This document shows, piece after piece, positions 7,309 to 15,882 of a stretch of DNA of 51,846 nt; within the stretch, counting starts at the first letter, position 1; every line of letters starts with the position of its first letter. The notes beneath the pieces are model-generated. The model searched no databases. It had not been told where the DNA came from and saw nothing but the letters and a program-made list of their open reading frames with translations. The stretch covers positions 1 through 51,846 of the forward strand of contig UQBS01000014.1 of NCBI GenBank assembly GCA_900539345.1, in the 5' to 3' direction. Source of the DNA: an uncultured Coriobacteriaceae bacterium (GTDB taxonomy: Bacteria > Actinomycetota > Coriobacteriia > Coriobacteriales > UMGS124). A program made the position numbers and the translations under genes.

Positions 7309-9243
7309 TTAAGCTTGGGCAACCTCGAGCCTGCCCAGATCGAAGGTATGGTTAATCGCATCGACATCGACTTCGCTCGTAGCTGTCGCATCCATGCCCA
7401 GCGCGTCCTTGACCGCCGCAAAGAGGGCTTTGGAGGTGACGGTGGCACCGGTCACAACGTCGGTCTCGACAACCTGCTCCTCCACCAACCGGTCGCACAG
7501 CACGGCCAGGGCCTTGGTGCCGATGCCGGGCGTCTCGTTATGGTAAAGGGGCTTGATAGAGGTCACGACGTCACCGTCGACAACCACCTTTACCACAAGG
7601 TCGCCGCCGATACCGCTGCCCACGCCGATAAGCTCGTTGTCGGCCTCGGGCTCGAAGACGGGACGGTGGGCAACGAAATCGGGACCAGCGCCCGCACCGC
7701 AGCGGAAGGCGTCGTCTTTTTCGGCGGCCGCCGAGGTGCCGGCCATCTTGCCCGTAAAGAAGCACTCGCCTATGTTGCCACCGCCGTTGTAGATGTCGCA
7801 GTAGAAGGAGCCGAACTCACCGGCGCTGAACAGGTGGGGGATCGCAACGCCGCGGGGAGTCACCACTTCGCAGGCGGTGTTGCGGCGAGCGCCGCCCTGG
7901 GTGTTGGTGTTGGTGGGACGCATGGGGAATCCGTAGTAGGGACCGTCGCCAATAGGCGTCAGGTACTCGGCAAGACGGCCGCACACCGGGTCGTAGCCGT
8001 CGGCGCAGAACTGGTTGTACTGCACAACCTGCGCGGCAAGGCCGTCGGGGTCGATGCCGCAGATCTCCGCAAGCTCCTCGATGGTGTCGGCCTTCACGAC
8101 CCATCCGGCCTCGATCTCGTCTACCATGCCGTCGCTCCAGACATAGTAGGGCTTGCCGCCCAGGCGCGCGGCCTCGTCGAAGATGCACCAGCAGTTGTCG
8201 GGCACGTACATGGTCCTGTAGGTGCCGCCGTAGTTGATGTGGCCGTGACGGGGCACGTAGGTCTCGTTAACAAAGCGCTTGCCCTCGCCGCCCACGATGA
8301 TGCAGCTGGAAGCCGGGAAGCCGGTAAAGCAGGAACCGGGCACGTTGGAGCAGGTCAGGTAGGCCTGGGCGTTGTTGGTGAGGGGGCTGATGAAGTTGAC
8401 GTCGGAGCCCGAAAGGGTGCTCATGTGCCACAGGTCGGCGCCCACCTCGATGGCCATCTTCACGCCGTCGCCGGTGTTGTACATGGCGCCCTTAGCGTGG
8501 GAGTCGGGCTGCTGGCAGAAGTTCTCGAGCATGGCCGGGTTGTTCTCGAAGCCACCCAAGGCCATGACAACGCCGTTCACCGCATGGACGTTATAGCGCT
8601 GGCCGTCGTGCTCAATCACCACGCCGATGACCGCCTTGGAGTCGCGATCCTGGATGAGCTCGACCACCGGAGAATCGCTCCAGAAGGTGATGCCCTCCTG
8701 ATTCAGCACCACCTCGTGAACGAACTTGTAAAGCTGGCTCTCCCAGCTACCACGATATACAAGGCAGCGAGCGCTCTCGCTGCCCTCGAGCTCGGAGTAT
8801 TCGGGAAGAGGGAGGAAAACCAGGTCATCGGGGGTTGCACCGTGGTCGAGCATCCACTGATAGTTGGTAGAAAGCCCGTCCACAAGGCACTCGATAACCT
8901 CGTCAGACTGGTCGGTATAGAGGCCGCGGAGATTCTTATAGTATGTGATGCAGGTCTCGCGGTCGGCCGGGTCGGGGCTCAGGCACAGCTGGGCGGCGTA
9001 ACGGGAGTTGCCACCCTCGTGGTTGAGCGGGGCCTTTTCGGCCAGAAGAACGTTGGCGCCGGCCTCGGCTGCCGCCAGCGAGGCGGCGGCACCGGCAAAG
9101 CCAAAGCCCGCCACCACAACGTCGTACTCGGCGTCCCAAACAATCTCGGTGCCGGCCTCATCGGCAAAGGCGGCAGCAGCAGGCATGCAACCCGCAGCCG
9201 CAACCGCTGCAACTTTGAACATATCGCGACGTGAAACAAGCAT
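7309..9243 (-). CDS. Tat-exported flavoprotein reductase with C-terminal FMN-binding domain, B
   Basis: Predicted extracytoplasmic FAD/FMN reductase of 644 residues. Order of parts: Tat signal (SRRDMFKVAAVAAAG, residues 4-18), FAD-binding domain with GFGFAG at 46-51, capping and FAD-closing segments (FSAGEFGSFYCDIYNGGGN), and a C-terminal FMN_bind domain. The latter carries VVTGATVTSKAL; by family knowledge the threonine at about 601 is where ApbE-type flavin transferase attaches FMN covalently. In UrdA-type urocanate reductases the FMN domain precedes the FAD domain, so the order here is reversed. The ATG at 9243 has AAAGGGGA upstream. The protein is a plausible self-contained terminal reductase fed by membrane quinol/flavin carriers. 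The substrate is unknown; a LysR gene follows. Confidence 0.93.
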   Translation of the reverse strand: MLVSRRDMFKVAAVAAAGCMPAAAAFADEAGTEIVWDAEYDVVVAGFGFAGAAASLAAAEAGANVLLAEKAPLNHEGGNSRYAAQLCLSPDPADRETCITYYKNLRGLYTDQSDEVIECLVDGLSTNYQWMLDHGATPDDLVFLPLPEYSELEGSESARCLVYRGSWESQLYKFVHEVVLNQEGITFWSDSPVVELIQDRDSKAVIGVVIEHDGQRYNVHAVNGVVMALGGFENNPAMLENFCQQPDSHAKGAMYNTGDGVKMAIEVGADLWHMSTLSGSDVNFISPLTNNAQAYLTCSNVPGSCFTGFPASSCIIVGGEGKRFVNETYVPRHGHINYGGTYRTMYVPDNCWCIFDEAARLGGKPYYVWSDGMVDEIEAGWVVKADTIEELAEICGIDPDGLAAQVVQYNQFCADGYDPVCGRLAEYLTPIGDGPYYGFPMRPTNTNTQGGARRNTACEVVTPRGVAIPHLFSAGEFGSFYCDIYNGGGNIGECFFTGKMAGTSAAAEKDDAFRCGAGAGPDFVAHRPVFEPEADNELIGVGSGIGGDLVVKVVVDGDVVTSIKPLYHNETPGIGTKALAVLCDRLVEEQVVETDVVTGATVTSKALFAAVKDALGMDATATSEVDVDAINHTFDLGRLEVAQA

Positions 9244-9656
9244 GGAGTTCCCCTTTCTGTTGTTTCGTTCTCTTCTCAGACCTCAGACGGCCTCCCCTGG
9301 GCCGTCACCGCAATACTAGAAAACGGCTGCCGAATGAGAAAAATAACGAATGCAGCAGAGAGGGCAACGAATGCGCATGCACCGATACGCGTTTCGTATC
9401 GGCCGATGAAGGAAAGACATGAGGGGGCGCACCTTACGCCCCCCATGCACCGGACCCCCACGAGAAAGCGCAGCAGTCAAATTGCAGGGTGTTCCCTCAA
9501 CGCAAGGGGTCCGACCCCGGCGCAGTGCCAAGGCCGGACCCCGTGCGAAGAACCATAGGAATCAGAAGCCGAAGCGCTCATCCCCGAGCGTGCTGCTCGG
9601 GTTCGAAAGCCCGCACACCGGGGCTTCTCCGCTGCCCAACCGTTACCGGGGCCCTT
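9244..9656. other. Intergenic region with palindromes
   Basis: About 410 bases without a supportable gene, upstream of flavoprotein B. It holds a perfect inverted repeat CCGATACG-cgttt-CGTATCGG (9382-9402) that could be an operator, a second palindrome (9506-9542, listed separately), and small hairpins such as AAGCCC/GGGCTT near 9608-9625. A TAGTAT hexamer on the minus strand near 9315 is a possible -10 for flavoprotein B, without a clear -35. Confidence 0.4.
9506..9542. repeat. REP-like palindrome
   Basis: GGGGTCCG (9506-9513) and CGGACCCC (9535-9542) form perfect 8-bp arms; inside is a second small palindrome, GGGGTCCGACCCC. The same core, GGGGCCGACCCCGG, occurs in the hairpin at 1475-1513, suggesting one repeat family. 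Confidence 0.4.
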
Positions 9657-9947
9657 TTATCCCCGAGCGGCCACCTTACCGGCAATGCGCCCAAAGGTGA
9701 TCGTTCGGCCAGCTGCGCCGCCCGTCAGCGTGTTGGGGTAGCTGCGGTCGAAGTAGTTGCCCGAGTCGTTGCCGACCACAAACAGACCCTCGATTGGCGT
9801 TCCGTCCGCACGCAGGGCGCGGGCCTCCGCGTCGATGCGGATGCCGTCGAGCGTGCACAGGAGCACGCCTGTGTTGCGCACGCCGTAGAAGGGCGGCGTC
9901 GCAAGAGGCAGCAGGCGGAACGGCTCCTTGCCAAAGTCCTCGTCCAT
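9657..9947 (-). pseudogene. C-terminal remnant of a flavoprotein reductase
   Basis: About 96 codons encode only the last part of an FAD reductase: DEDFGKEPFRLLPLATPPFYG, the family segment before the C-terminal FAD loop, then IEGLFVVGNDSGNYFDRSYP and GGAAGRTITFGRIAGKVAARG. Everything upstream (Tat signal, GxGxxG, capping domain) is missing. The fragment begins 5 bases after the stop codon of flavoprotein C, whose own C-terminus is complete and different in sequence. Its codons are GC-rich like the rest of the window, in contrast to flavoprotein C. It is best read as the surviving tail of an older resident reductase gene into which the flavoprotein C cassette was joined. Confidence 0.8.
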
Positions 9948-9952
9948 CCCAG

Positions 9953-11617
9953 CTAGGCAAGACCCAGATCCTTGCAAGCTGCGTTCGCAGCAACATATCC
10001 CGTCGTGCAAGCAGCACCCTGCCCCGATCCTCCATGCAGCCCATAGGGATAGTCGTTAAACTGCATGGAACCGTTATCGATGCCGCACACAAACAAGCCC
10101 TTGATGGGGAGATCGTCGTGTCCGATCGCCCGCGCCTCATAATCTCCTCGCACGCCGCCACAGGTGCTATAGGCGCAAGCCTCGACCTGAACCGCATAAA
10201 ATGGCTTCTTTTCTAGAGGCGTCATGAGCGCGGGGTCGGCTCCAAGGGGGTCATGAGAGCCGTCCCCCTTCGCTCTATTATTGTAGTCTTCCATCGTTGC
10301 AGCCAATGCTTCCGAGTCAACCCCCATAAGCTCGGCAAGCTCCTCGAAGCTATCGGCCTTCCAAACAAAGTCGCTGCCTTCAACCAAGGATCGGAACTCT
10401 CCGCTCCCAACACCCATGAAGGCAACGAACTCATTGAGTTTATCCTCGCCCTCGTAGGCTTCAACATGCGCCTCATCGAACAAGGTAAAGACCTTCGACT
10501 GAGAGGCGATTGCCGTGTTGAGGCGGGAGGTGTCGGCGTCTTCTGCAAGTGTCTCGTTGTAAAAGCGCACGCCGCTCTGATTGACCATGGGGAGCGTTTT
10601 GCCTATTTCTAGCGGATACCGATAAGAGGGCGGCCACTGAGTGAAAATCGACAGCATGCTACTCCAACTTTCTCCGCACGCCTTCGAAAGTCCGTACATT
10701 ACCGCAGACGGCGCCTGGGGAAGCGCGCCTGCCGTCAGCGCCATATTGATACCGTCGCCATCTTGACCATCGGCCCCCAGAAATACAACTCGTTCACTAG
10801 GAACGCGAAGCCGCTCGGCGCACATTTCCGGGTTTTTCCCGAATCCACCCGTAGCGAGCACCGTCGCTTTGGCATTAATGCGCACGAGATCGCCGCCGCT
10901 CTTTGCGTAAACACCCCCAACTCCCTCATTGTCGAGAATGATGTTCACGGCAGGAGACTCTAGGCGAAAATCCAAATTATCGAGCGTCTCCCCATAGGCC
11001 CAAAGCGGCTTGAGCATACCCTCGCCGTTGTTTACCCAATTGCCTGCCTCGTCAAAGCAGCTCAGAAGGGCACCCTGGCCACCAGTTGACATCGAAGCCC
11101 CATGGCTTATGGCCCAATCGAGGGCTTCTCCAGAATTGTCCAGGTAGCACCAAATCCCTGGTGCATAAGCACCCCAATTGTGCCACTGCATGTAAGTTTC
11201 GAACTCGGCCTGCAAGTCTGTGGGCCCCTGCGCATCAAGCTGCTCTTGAGTGTTGTACGCAAGCGTACCTTCCGTTATCGTTGAAGTTCCTCCCTTGAGA
11301 CTTGTCTTCTCAAGCCAGATTACACGAGCACCAAGCTCAGCTGCTCTAATGGCGGCATAGGTTCCAGCGGATCCTGAGCCGCACACTACGACATCGCACT
11401 CCTCCGTGCGGGCCACATCCCCTTCATCCACTTCGACAAGCCGCGAAGAAAGAGGGCGATCTGCGCCCTTATGCGTACTGGTGCCCGATGCGTCGGTATC
11501 AGTCGACGGCAGGCCACCATTTGAAGGAGCGCCTTCCGCGAGGCCGACCGCTGCCATGCTCGCACCAAGTACTCCACCCCCAACAATAAAATCTCTGCGC
11601 AATATCCGCTTGTCCAT
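9953..11617 (-). CDS. Tat-exported FAD-dependent reductase, C
   Basis: Predicted exported flavoprotein reductase of 554 residues: Tat signal (LRRDFIVGGGVLG, near residues 6-18), FAD motif GSGSAGTYAA near residue 80, and the C-terminal FAD-closing segment (IKGLFVCGIDNGSMQFNDYP and GLHGGSGQGAACTTGY). There is no FMN domain. The ATG at 11617 has GAGGAGGATC upstream. The gene is visibly richer in A and T than its neighbours and uses codons such as AAT, ATA and TTA more often, as does the divergent LuxR gene; together they look like a transferred cassette. The divergent LuxR is the probable regulator. The substrate is not evident. Confidence 0.92.
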   Translation of the reverse strand: MDKRILRRDFIVGGGVLGASMAAVGLAEGAPSNGGLPSTDTDASGTSTHKGADRPLSSRLVEVDEGDVARTEECDVVVCGSGSAGTYAAIRAAELGARVIWLEKTSLKGGTSTITEGTLAYNTQEQLDAQGPTDLQAEFETYMQWHNWGAYAPGIWCYLDNSGEALDWAISHGASMSTGGQGALLSCFDEAGNWVNNGEGMLKPLWAYGETLDNLDFRLESPAVNIILDNEGVGGVYAKSGGDLVRINAKATVLATGGFGKNPEMCAERLRVPSERVVFLGADGQDGDGINMALTAGALPQAPSAVMYGLSKACGESWSSMLSIFTQWPPSYRYPLEIGKTLPMVNQSGVRFYNETLAEDADTSRLNTAIASQSKVFTLFDEAHVEAYEGEDKLNEFVAFMGVGSGEFRSLVEGSDFVWKADSFEELAELMGVDSEALAATMEDYNNRAKGDGSHDPLGADPALMTPLEKKPFYAVQVEACAYSTCGGVRGDYEARAIGHDDLPIKGLFVCGIDNGSMQFNDYPYGLHGGSGQGAACTTGYVAANAACKDLGLA

Positions 11618-11959
11618 TTTTGATCCTCCTCTTTCCTAACTGAGTTATTGCATGTGCGATTTTGGGCTCATGGGCCATCGCCCAACTCGTCTATCGACAA
11701 AACGTTGACGGCGCCTATTCGAAATCGCACTTACGCATGAAAACGCAGGTATTGGATTTTGAGGATGCAGATTGAGGTTGATTGCAGGCAAAGAAGGGTT
11801 GAAAAAACGATTGATGAAGCGCATTGCGCACTTCAAGCTATTCCTCGCCTCCGCACTCCACTTCCTCAAAGTGCGATTACCTCGGGTTTTCCAGGCTTAA
11901 TCGGTATAAAATAGACCGAGAGGCAGTTCTATCATGCGAAACCATTCGGGAGGTCGAAC
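11618..11959. promoter_or_regulatory. Divergent promoter region with three GTGCGATT boxes
   Basis: This 342-base AT-rich region separates flavoprotein C and its LuxR. The box GTGCGATTT (or its complement) occurs at 11654-11662, as AAATCGCACTT at 11722-11732 and as AAGTGCGATTA at 11869-11879; the last two form an inverted pair. They are candidate operators for the LuxR. TATAAA near 11904 is a possible -10 for the LuxR gene. Confidence 0.45.
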
Positions 11960-13399
11960 GTGGCCAAGGCAGTGACGGTAAATCAGATTCGCAACGTGCC
12001 TTTTGCTCTCGCTCTGGCTTTTGCTTGCGCTTGGATGCTCGACCCTTCTGCTGCAATTCCGGCAGGATTCGCTTCACTCGTATCCTTTTCCCAATATCCC
12101 CATCTCCTTGTAACGTCGCTCGCATTCGGCGTCTTGGCCCTGTTTCACCGCCAAACCAGCACTTTCCTCAGCAGTAAGGCGTTCGTTGTTGCCTCCTGCT
12201 CACTGTGCTTTCTCGGTTTTTTTGGCGCCTGGGCGTGCTCATTGCAGTCGGAAACTTTCCAGGGAGTTCTACCCTTCGCTTGTCTTTGCGTAACGGCGCT
12301 CTGCCGAGCCTCTCTGCTCATCTCGTGCCTCAAGGCACTTGCGGGGCTCCCCCTCGTCGACTGCCTTTTAACGCTCATTGCTTGGCAGTTTTTTGTAGGC
12401 ATACTGCGGGCACTCTCCACTTTGCTTCCGCCACTTGCCATATCCTGTATTGCGCCCCTCGCAATCGCCCTCTGCCTCACGAGAAAAACCTCTATTGCGC
12501 TCTGGCGCGAAAACCCTACGGCTACTTCGCCCTCAGAAGAGGCCGGCAAAATTGAGCCGCGCAGTTTCTTTCCCATTGCGCGCTTGCTGCTCATTTATTC
12601 GCTTATCATCTTCACCATTCAAACGCTACAAGGCTTTGCCCCCACGCCCGTAGCTAGTGTTTCCTACTTCGGGCTCTTTATCGCCATTGCGGTTACCTCA
12701 ATCGCCCTCGCGGTAAACGGAAGAATCGTTCGCATCAAGCAGCTCTATGACGCATCGCTTGCCATTCTGGAATTGGCAATCATAGTTTTCGCTATAGGAG
12801 CTGGGTGTTCCTACGAAATTGCTTCGATTCTTCTCGATGCCTCCTATATGACTTTTTCGACATTCTTCTTCGCCATACTGTGCAATCTCTGCCAAAGAAG
12901 AGGAAACAACCCGGTCTTTGTTTTCTCGCTTGCCTATCTTGCAGAGCAACTCGCCGCTTTTCTAGGAGAAGCTTTCTCGGGCATGACAGGGCCTGGCGTG
13001 CATGCGTTGCCCCTCGTCCTACTCGCAGGATTAGGAGCCATTGCGTTCGTCTATCTTTCCCCTCTCAGAGATGGAAGTCTCGAGAGGAGCACCGATCCAG
13101 CAAAGGCGCAGTACGTCGATCCGGCACGTTACTACACCATACTCGCCGAAACCTGCACATCGGTTGCCATGCAGTGCTCTCTGACTAAGCGCGAGGGAGA
13201 CGTACTCCTTCTCCTCGCCCAGAGAAAAACGTTAGCGCAAATTAGCGACGATCTGGCGGTAAGCCTCGCTACGGTGAAGACCCACACTCACAACATTTAT
13301 AAAAAATTGGGTGTCCACAGCAAACAGGAGCTGTACCAGTTTCTTGGCCTGGAAAACCTATCCTATTCCGCCAAATCCTCCACGAAGCCCACGCGGTAG
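11960..13399 (+). CDS. LuxR-family regulator with membrane domain
   Basis: Membrane regulator of 479 residues with about ten hydrophobic helices followed by the LuxR helix-turn-helix (LTKREGDVLLLLAQRKT, then ATVKTHTHNIYKKLGVHSK). The GTG start at 11960 follows GGGAGG at a normal distance. It is divergent from flavoprotein C and likely controls it. The gene is more AT-rich than the window average. Its last 12 or so codons (SYSAKSSTKPTR) are read from the antisense strand of the truncated helicase gene that follows, so the native stop appears to be lost and the protein has a short foreign tail. The HTH itself is complete. Confidence 0.9.
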   Translation: MAKAVTVNQIRNVPFALALAFACAWMLDPSAAIPAGFASLVSFSQYPHLLVTSLAFGVLALFHRQTSTFLSSKAFVVASCSLCFLGFFGAWACSLQSETFQGVLPFACLCVTALCRASLLISCLKALAGLPLVDCLLTLIAWQFFVGILRALSTLLPPLAISCIAPLAIALCLTRKTSIALWRENPTATSPSEEAGKIEPRSFFPIARLLLIYSLIIFTIQTLQGFAPTPVASVSYFGLFIAIAVTSIALAVNGRIVRIKQLYDASLAILELAIIVFAIGAGCSYEIASILLDASYMTFSTFFFAILCNLCQRRGNNPVFVFSLAYLAEQLAAFLGEAFSGMTGPGVHALPLVLLAGLGAIAFVYLSPLRDGSLERSTDPAKAQYVDPARYYTILAETCTSVAMQCSLTKREGDVLLLLAQRKTLAQISDDLAVSLATVKTHTHNIYKKLGVHSKQELYQFLGLENLSYSAKSSTKPTR

Positions 13400-13713
13400 T
13401 TCTTGAAGATGACCTCGCCTTCCTCCTGGGTGGCGTCCAGGTTCACGTCAGCCTCGATGCGGAAGTCGCCGTCGGCGTTCTCGTCCAGGAAGACCTGGCG
13501 CACATGCCAGAGGTGCTGTTCGGCTTCGGGGCTCTCGTCGACGGAGAGGTAGGCGGCCGACCGCGCGTCACCGTCCAGGCGGATCTCGTTGTGCTCGGCG
13601 AAGTAGTCGTCGAGCGCCGCCTCCCAGGCGCGCTCACCGTGGCCCCAGTTCTCGTCCAGGTTCCCCAGCTCGCGGGTGTGTTCCACCAGATCGAAGCTCG
13701 GCCGTCGATAAGG
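13363..13713 (-). pseudogene. C-terminal remnant of a DEAD/DEAH helicase (DUF3516 type)
   Basis: The reading frame PSFDLVEHTREL, NWGHGERAWEAALDDYFAEH, HLWHVRQVFLDEN, FRIEADVNLDATQE, VGFVEDLAE resembles the extreme C-terminus of the large actinobacterial DEAD/DEAH helicases that carry a DUF3516 domain (from memory; about 115 of some 850 residues). The helicase motor and N-terminus are absent. The frame begins directly after the stop codon of the Mo-co domain gene in the same frame and ends inside the 3' end of the LuxR gene on the other strand. No start with a ribosome binding site is present. It is a gene relic left by deletion or insertion, not a functional gene. Confidence 0.55.
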
Positions 13714-13995
13714 CTATTCACTTACATACAACAAAGCGACGGCGGCAAGAGGGCTGCGTGCACCATCGTCGCGCACCGCGCGTACTTTGAGCTCATATAT
13801 GCCGGGTTCTTCGGGCGCATACGAATACGTCCAATGCACGAGCAAATCGGGATTGGAATCGGAAGTATCGTATGAAACAAACGTCTCCCAATTATCAAAG
13901 GTAAACTCGAGGGCAACGATATGCCGCCCATAGTCATCGGCATATCCCTCATATGTGACAGTCTGCCCGACCTTGGCATACATGGGTGGGACCAT
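13714..13995 (-). CDS. Stand-alone Mo-co oxidoreductase dimerisation (Ig-like) domain protein
   Basis: A 93-residue protein equivalent to only the C-terminal Ig-like dimerisation domain of sulfite-oxidase-family enzymes: VGQTVTYEGYADDYGRHIVA, TFDNWETFVSYD, WTYSYAPEEPGIYELKVRAV. The same domain ends the neighbouring triheme protein (VTIEGYADAYDFPITRVEFS ... NYTPAEPGAYLLKVRAF). The ATG has GAGAGGGGA at a suitable distance, so it appears to be a real gene rather than a fragment. It has no signal peptide or cofactor site. It might pair with the exported molybdenum domain proteins next door, but without a signal it would remain cytoplasmic. Its role is unknown. Confidence 0.65.
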   Translation of the reverse strand: MVPPMYAKVGQTVTYEGYADDYGRHIVALEFTFDNWETFVSYDTSDSNPDLLVHWTYSYAPEEPGIYELKVRAVRDDGARSPLAAVALLYVSE

Positions 13996-14146
13996 AGCAT
14001 TCCCCTCTCGTCAATTGAAACACGCCAGTTTGACTCGAGTCTAGCATCAAAACCGCCCCTCAAACGCCTACACCTCACTTTACCAGGCGGGTTAATGGGG
14101 GGTTATAAGGTGCCAATTGAATACCCCACCCCCGATACGGCACCAT

Positions 14147-14183
14147 TTGACACCTAGTAATCCCGTTTTGTTGCAAATGCAAC
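14147..14183 (+). promoter_or_regulatory. -35 box and palindrome upstream of cytochrome operon
   Basis: A consensus TTGACA (14147-14152) is followed after 17 bases not by a -10 box but by a perfect palindrome, GTTGCA-aa-TGCAAC (14170-14183). Just upstream GGTGCC (near 14110) and GGCACC (near 14139) form another inverted pair. The layout suggests a regulated promoter; the regulator is not known. Confidence 0.4.
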
Positions 14184-14265
14184 ATCAAGTGGGGTCACCG
14201 GCGCTTTCTGCACACGTGCGTTACGCGCTGAAAACACGAGAGGGAATCGAGGAAAGGACGGGGCA

Positions 14266-15849
14266 ATGAACATGAGGAAGACGCTCGTCACAGCGGGCCT
14301 GGGAGCGGTGGTCGCCCTCAGCTTCGCGGCGGCAGCCGCCATGCCGGTCTTTGCGGATGACGCAAACACCGACGCGAGGCTCGGCAACAACATCGGGTAT
14401 GGTCAGGACGGCGGCACCACGCTTGACAATTATCCGGAATACGCCGAGAAGCTGACGTACGGCGAGAAGGTCGCGGCCAACGCGGAGGCCAACCAGCCCG
14501 CCCGCTACACCGACGATTTCGGCTTCACGTACCAGCCCGTCCCGAGCGATCCCAAAGGATGGAACCTGACCTACCTGAACGCCGACGAGCGTGGCTGTCT
14601 TTCATGCCACACGAGCTTCGAGGACATCGTCATGAGCCTGCCCACGAAGCACAACGTGTATGGCTCCGGCTACCCCACCCAAATCACCATCGCGAACTGC
14701 CTGGGCTGCCATCGCAACGCCGGGTTCGGCAATACCCAGCTCTCGGTATCCATTCACGGCATCCACAACGGATCGGCCGCCTTTGACGCCATGAACGGAA
14801 GCTGCGACTCATGCCACTACACCTCCGACGGCGCGAGCACCGAAGGCGAGAACATGTTCGAGCTGTGGGACTATGCCAAGTACGACCTCTACAAGGGCAT
14901 CACGAACGTGTCGGCCGACGACGCGGCGCTCGACCTCAGCTACGACCAGACCACCATATCCCAAAACGACCAAATCTTCTTCGAGTCCCTCAACAACGAG
15001 CCGTCCGAGTGGCGCACCGAGTGCGACCCGGCCGTCGCTGACGATTGGGTCATCACCATCGGCGGCGAGGTCGAGAACCCCCTTGAGATGAGCGTCTCCG
15101 AGCTCAAGGAAAAGTTCGGCACCAAGACGTTCACGATGAAGCAGGGCTGCATCGAGAACGCGACGGGTAATGCCTGGATTTTCCAGGCGGAGCTCACCGG
15201 CATCTCCATGAAGGACATTATCGACTACGTGCAGCCGGCAGACACGGTCACCAACATCAAGTGCACGTCCGAAGACGGCTACAACATGGTCTCCCCGGCC
15301 TTTGCGAACGTGAACGTCGAGGACTGCCTCCTCGTGACCGAGATCAACGGAGAGCCCCTGCCGGCCTCACAGGGATACCCGGTCACGCTGGCCGTCCCGC
15401 GCAACTCGGCGGCAAGCTACATCAAAACCATCATGACCATCGATTTTGTGACCAAGGACGGAGGCTCCCACACGGACCTGTCCTCGGCAAGCACGCCGGT
15501 CGACCCCCATACCGGCGTTATGCAAGGCAAGCCCAACGCCGCCATACTCAACTACCCCGACGGCGTAGTGCTTTCCGACCAGGCCGGCAAGCCCGTGACG
15601 ATCGAGGGCTACGCGGACGCCTATGACTTTCCCATCACGCGCGTCGAGTTCTCGCTTGACCACGGCAAGACCTGGACAGCGCTTGAAACGCCCGATAACG
15701 ACCCGACCTGTTGGACTTACTGGCGCCTCAACTACACCCCGGCCGAGCCCGGCGCCTACCTGCTGAAGGTCCGAGCGTTCTGCGAGGACGCAGAAGGCAA
15801 CGAGCTTGAGAGCTCGCGCGAGACGAACTTCCTGTTCAACGTAGAGTAA
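14266..15849 (+). CDS. Exported triheme cytochrome c fused to sulfite-oxidase-like molybdenum domain
   Basis: A 527-residue exported protein that joins electron transfer and a molybdenum active site. Residues 1-30 are a Sec signal ending FADDA. CxxCH heme c motifs lie at about 111-115 (CLSCH), 145-149 (CLGCH) and 180-184 (CDSCH), with nearby histidines at 129, 164 and 167 as possible ligands. Residues 260-395 form an Oxidored_molyb domain with Cys near 295 (KQGCIENATGN), the expected molybdenum ligand, and the FQAELTGISMKDIIDYV segment. Residues 440-527 are the Mo-co dimerisation domain. ATG 14266 follows GAGGAAAGGA. The next gene, 33 bases on, encodes a second small molybdopterin-domain protein. 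Likely role: periplasm-type oxidoreductase exchanging electrons through its hemes; the substrate is unknown. Confidence 0.9.
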   Translation: MNMRKTLVTAGLGAVVALSFAAAAAMPVFADDANTDARLGNNIGYGQDGGTTLDNYPEYAEKLTYGEKVAANAEANQPARYTDDFGFTYQPVPSDPKGWNLTYLNADERGCLSCHTSFEDIVMSLPTKHNVYGSGYPTQITIANCLGCHRNAGFGNTQLSVSIHGIHNGSAAFDAMNGSCDSCHYTSDGASTEGENMFELWDYAKYDLYKGITNVSADDAALDLSYDQTTISQNDQIFFESLNNEPSEWRTECDPAVADDWVITIGGEVENPLEMSVSELKEKFGTKTFTMKQGCIENATGNAWIFQAELTGISMKDIIDYVQPADTVTNIKCTSEDGYNMVSPAFANVNVEDCLLVTEINGEPLPASQGYPVTLAVPRNSAASYIKTIMTIDFVTKDGGSHTDLSSASTPVDPHTGVMQGKPNAAILNYPDGVVLSDQAGKPVTIEGYADAYDFPITRVEFSLDHGKTWTALETPDNDPTCWTYWRLNYTPAEPGAYLLKVRAFCEDAEGNELESSRETNFLFNVE

Positions 15850-15882
15850 GCCAACGAACAGCGACCAATAAGGAGGTCCAAA

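Noticed and set aside
7279..9234. 651-codon plus-strand frame opposite flavoprotein B
   Set aside because: Antisense shadow: composition biased to Val, Ala, Gly and His, no ribosome binding site, and the minus-strand protein has complete FAD and FMN motifs.
9382..9402. CRISPR-like or attachment-site interpretation of the palindromes in 9244-9656
   Set aside because: Only single inverted repeats, no regularly spaced repeats and no integrase or Cas gene in the window.
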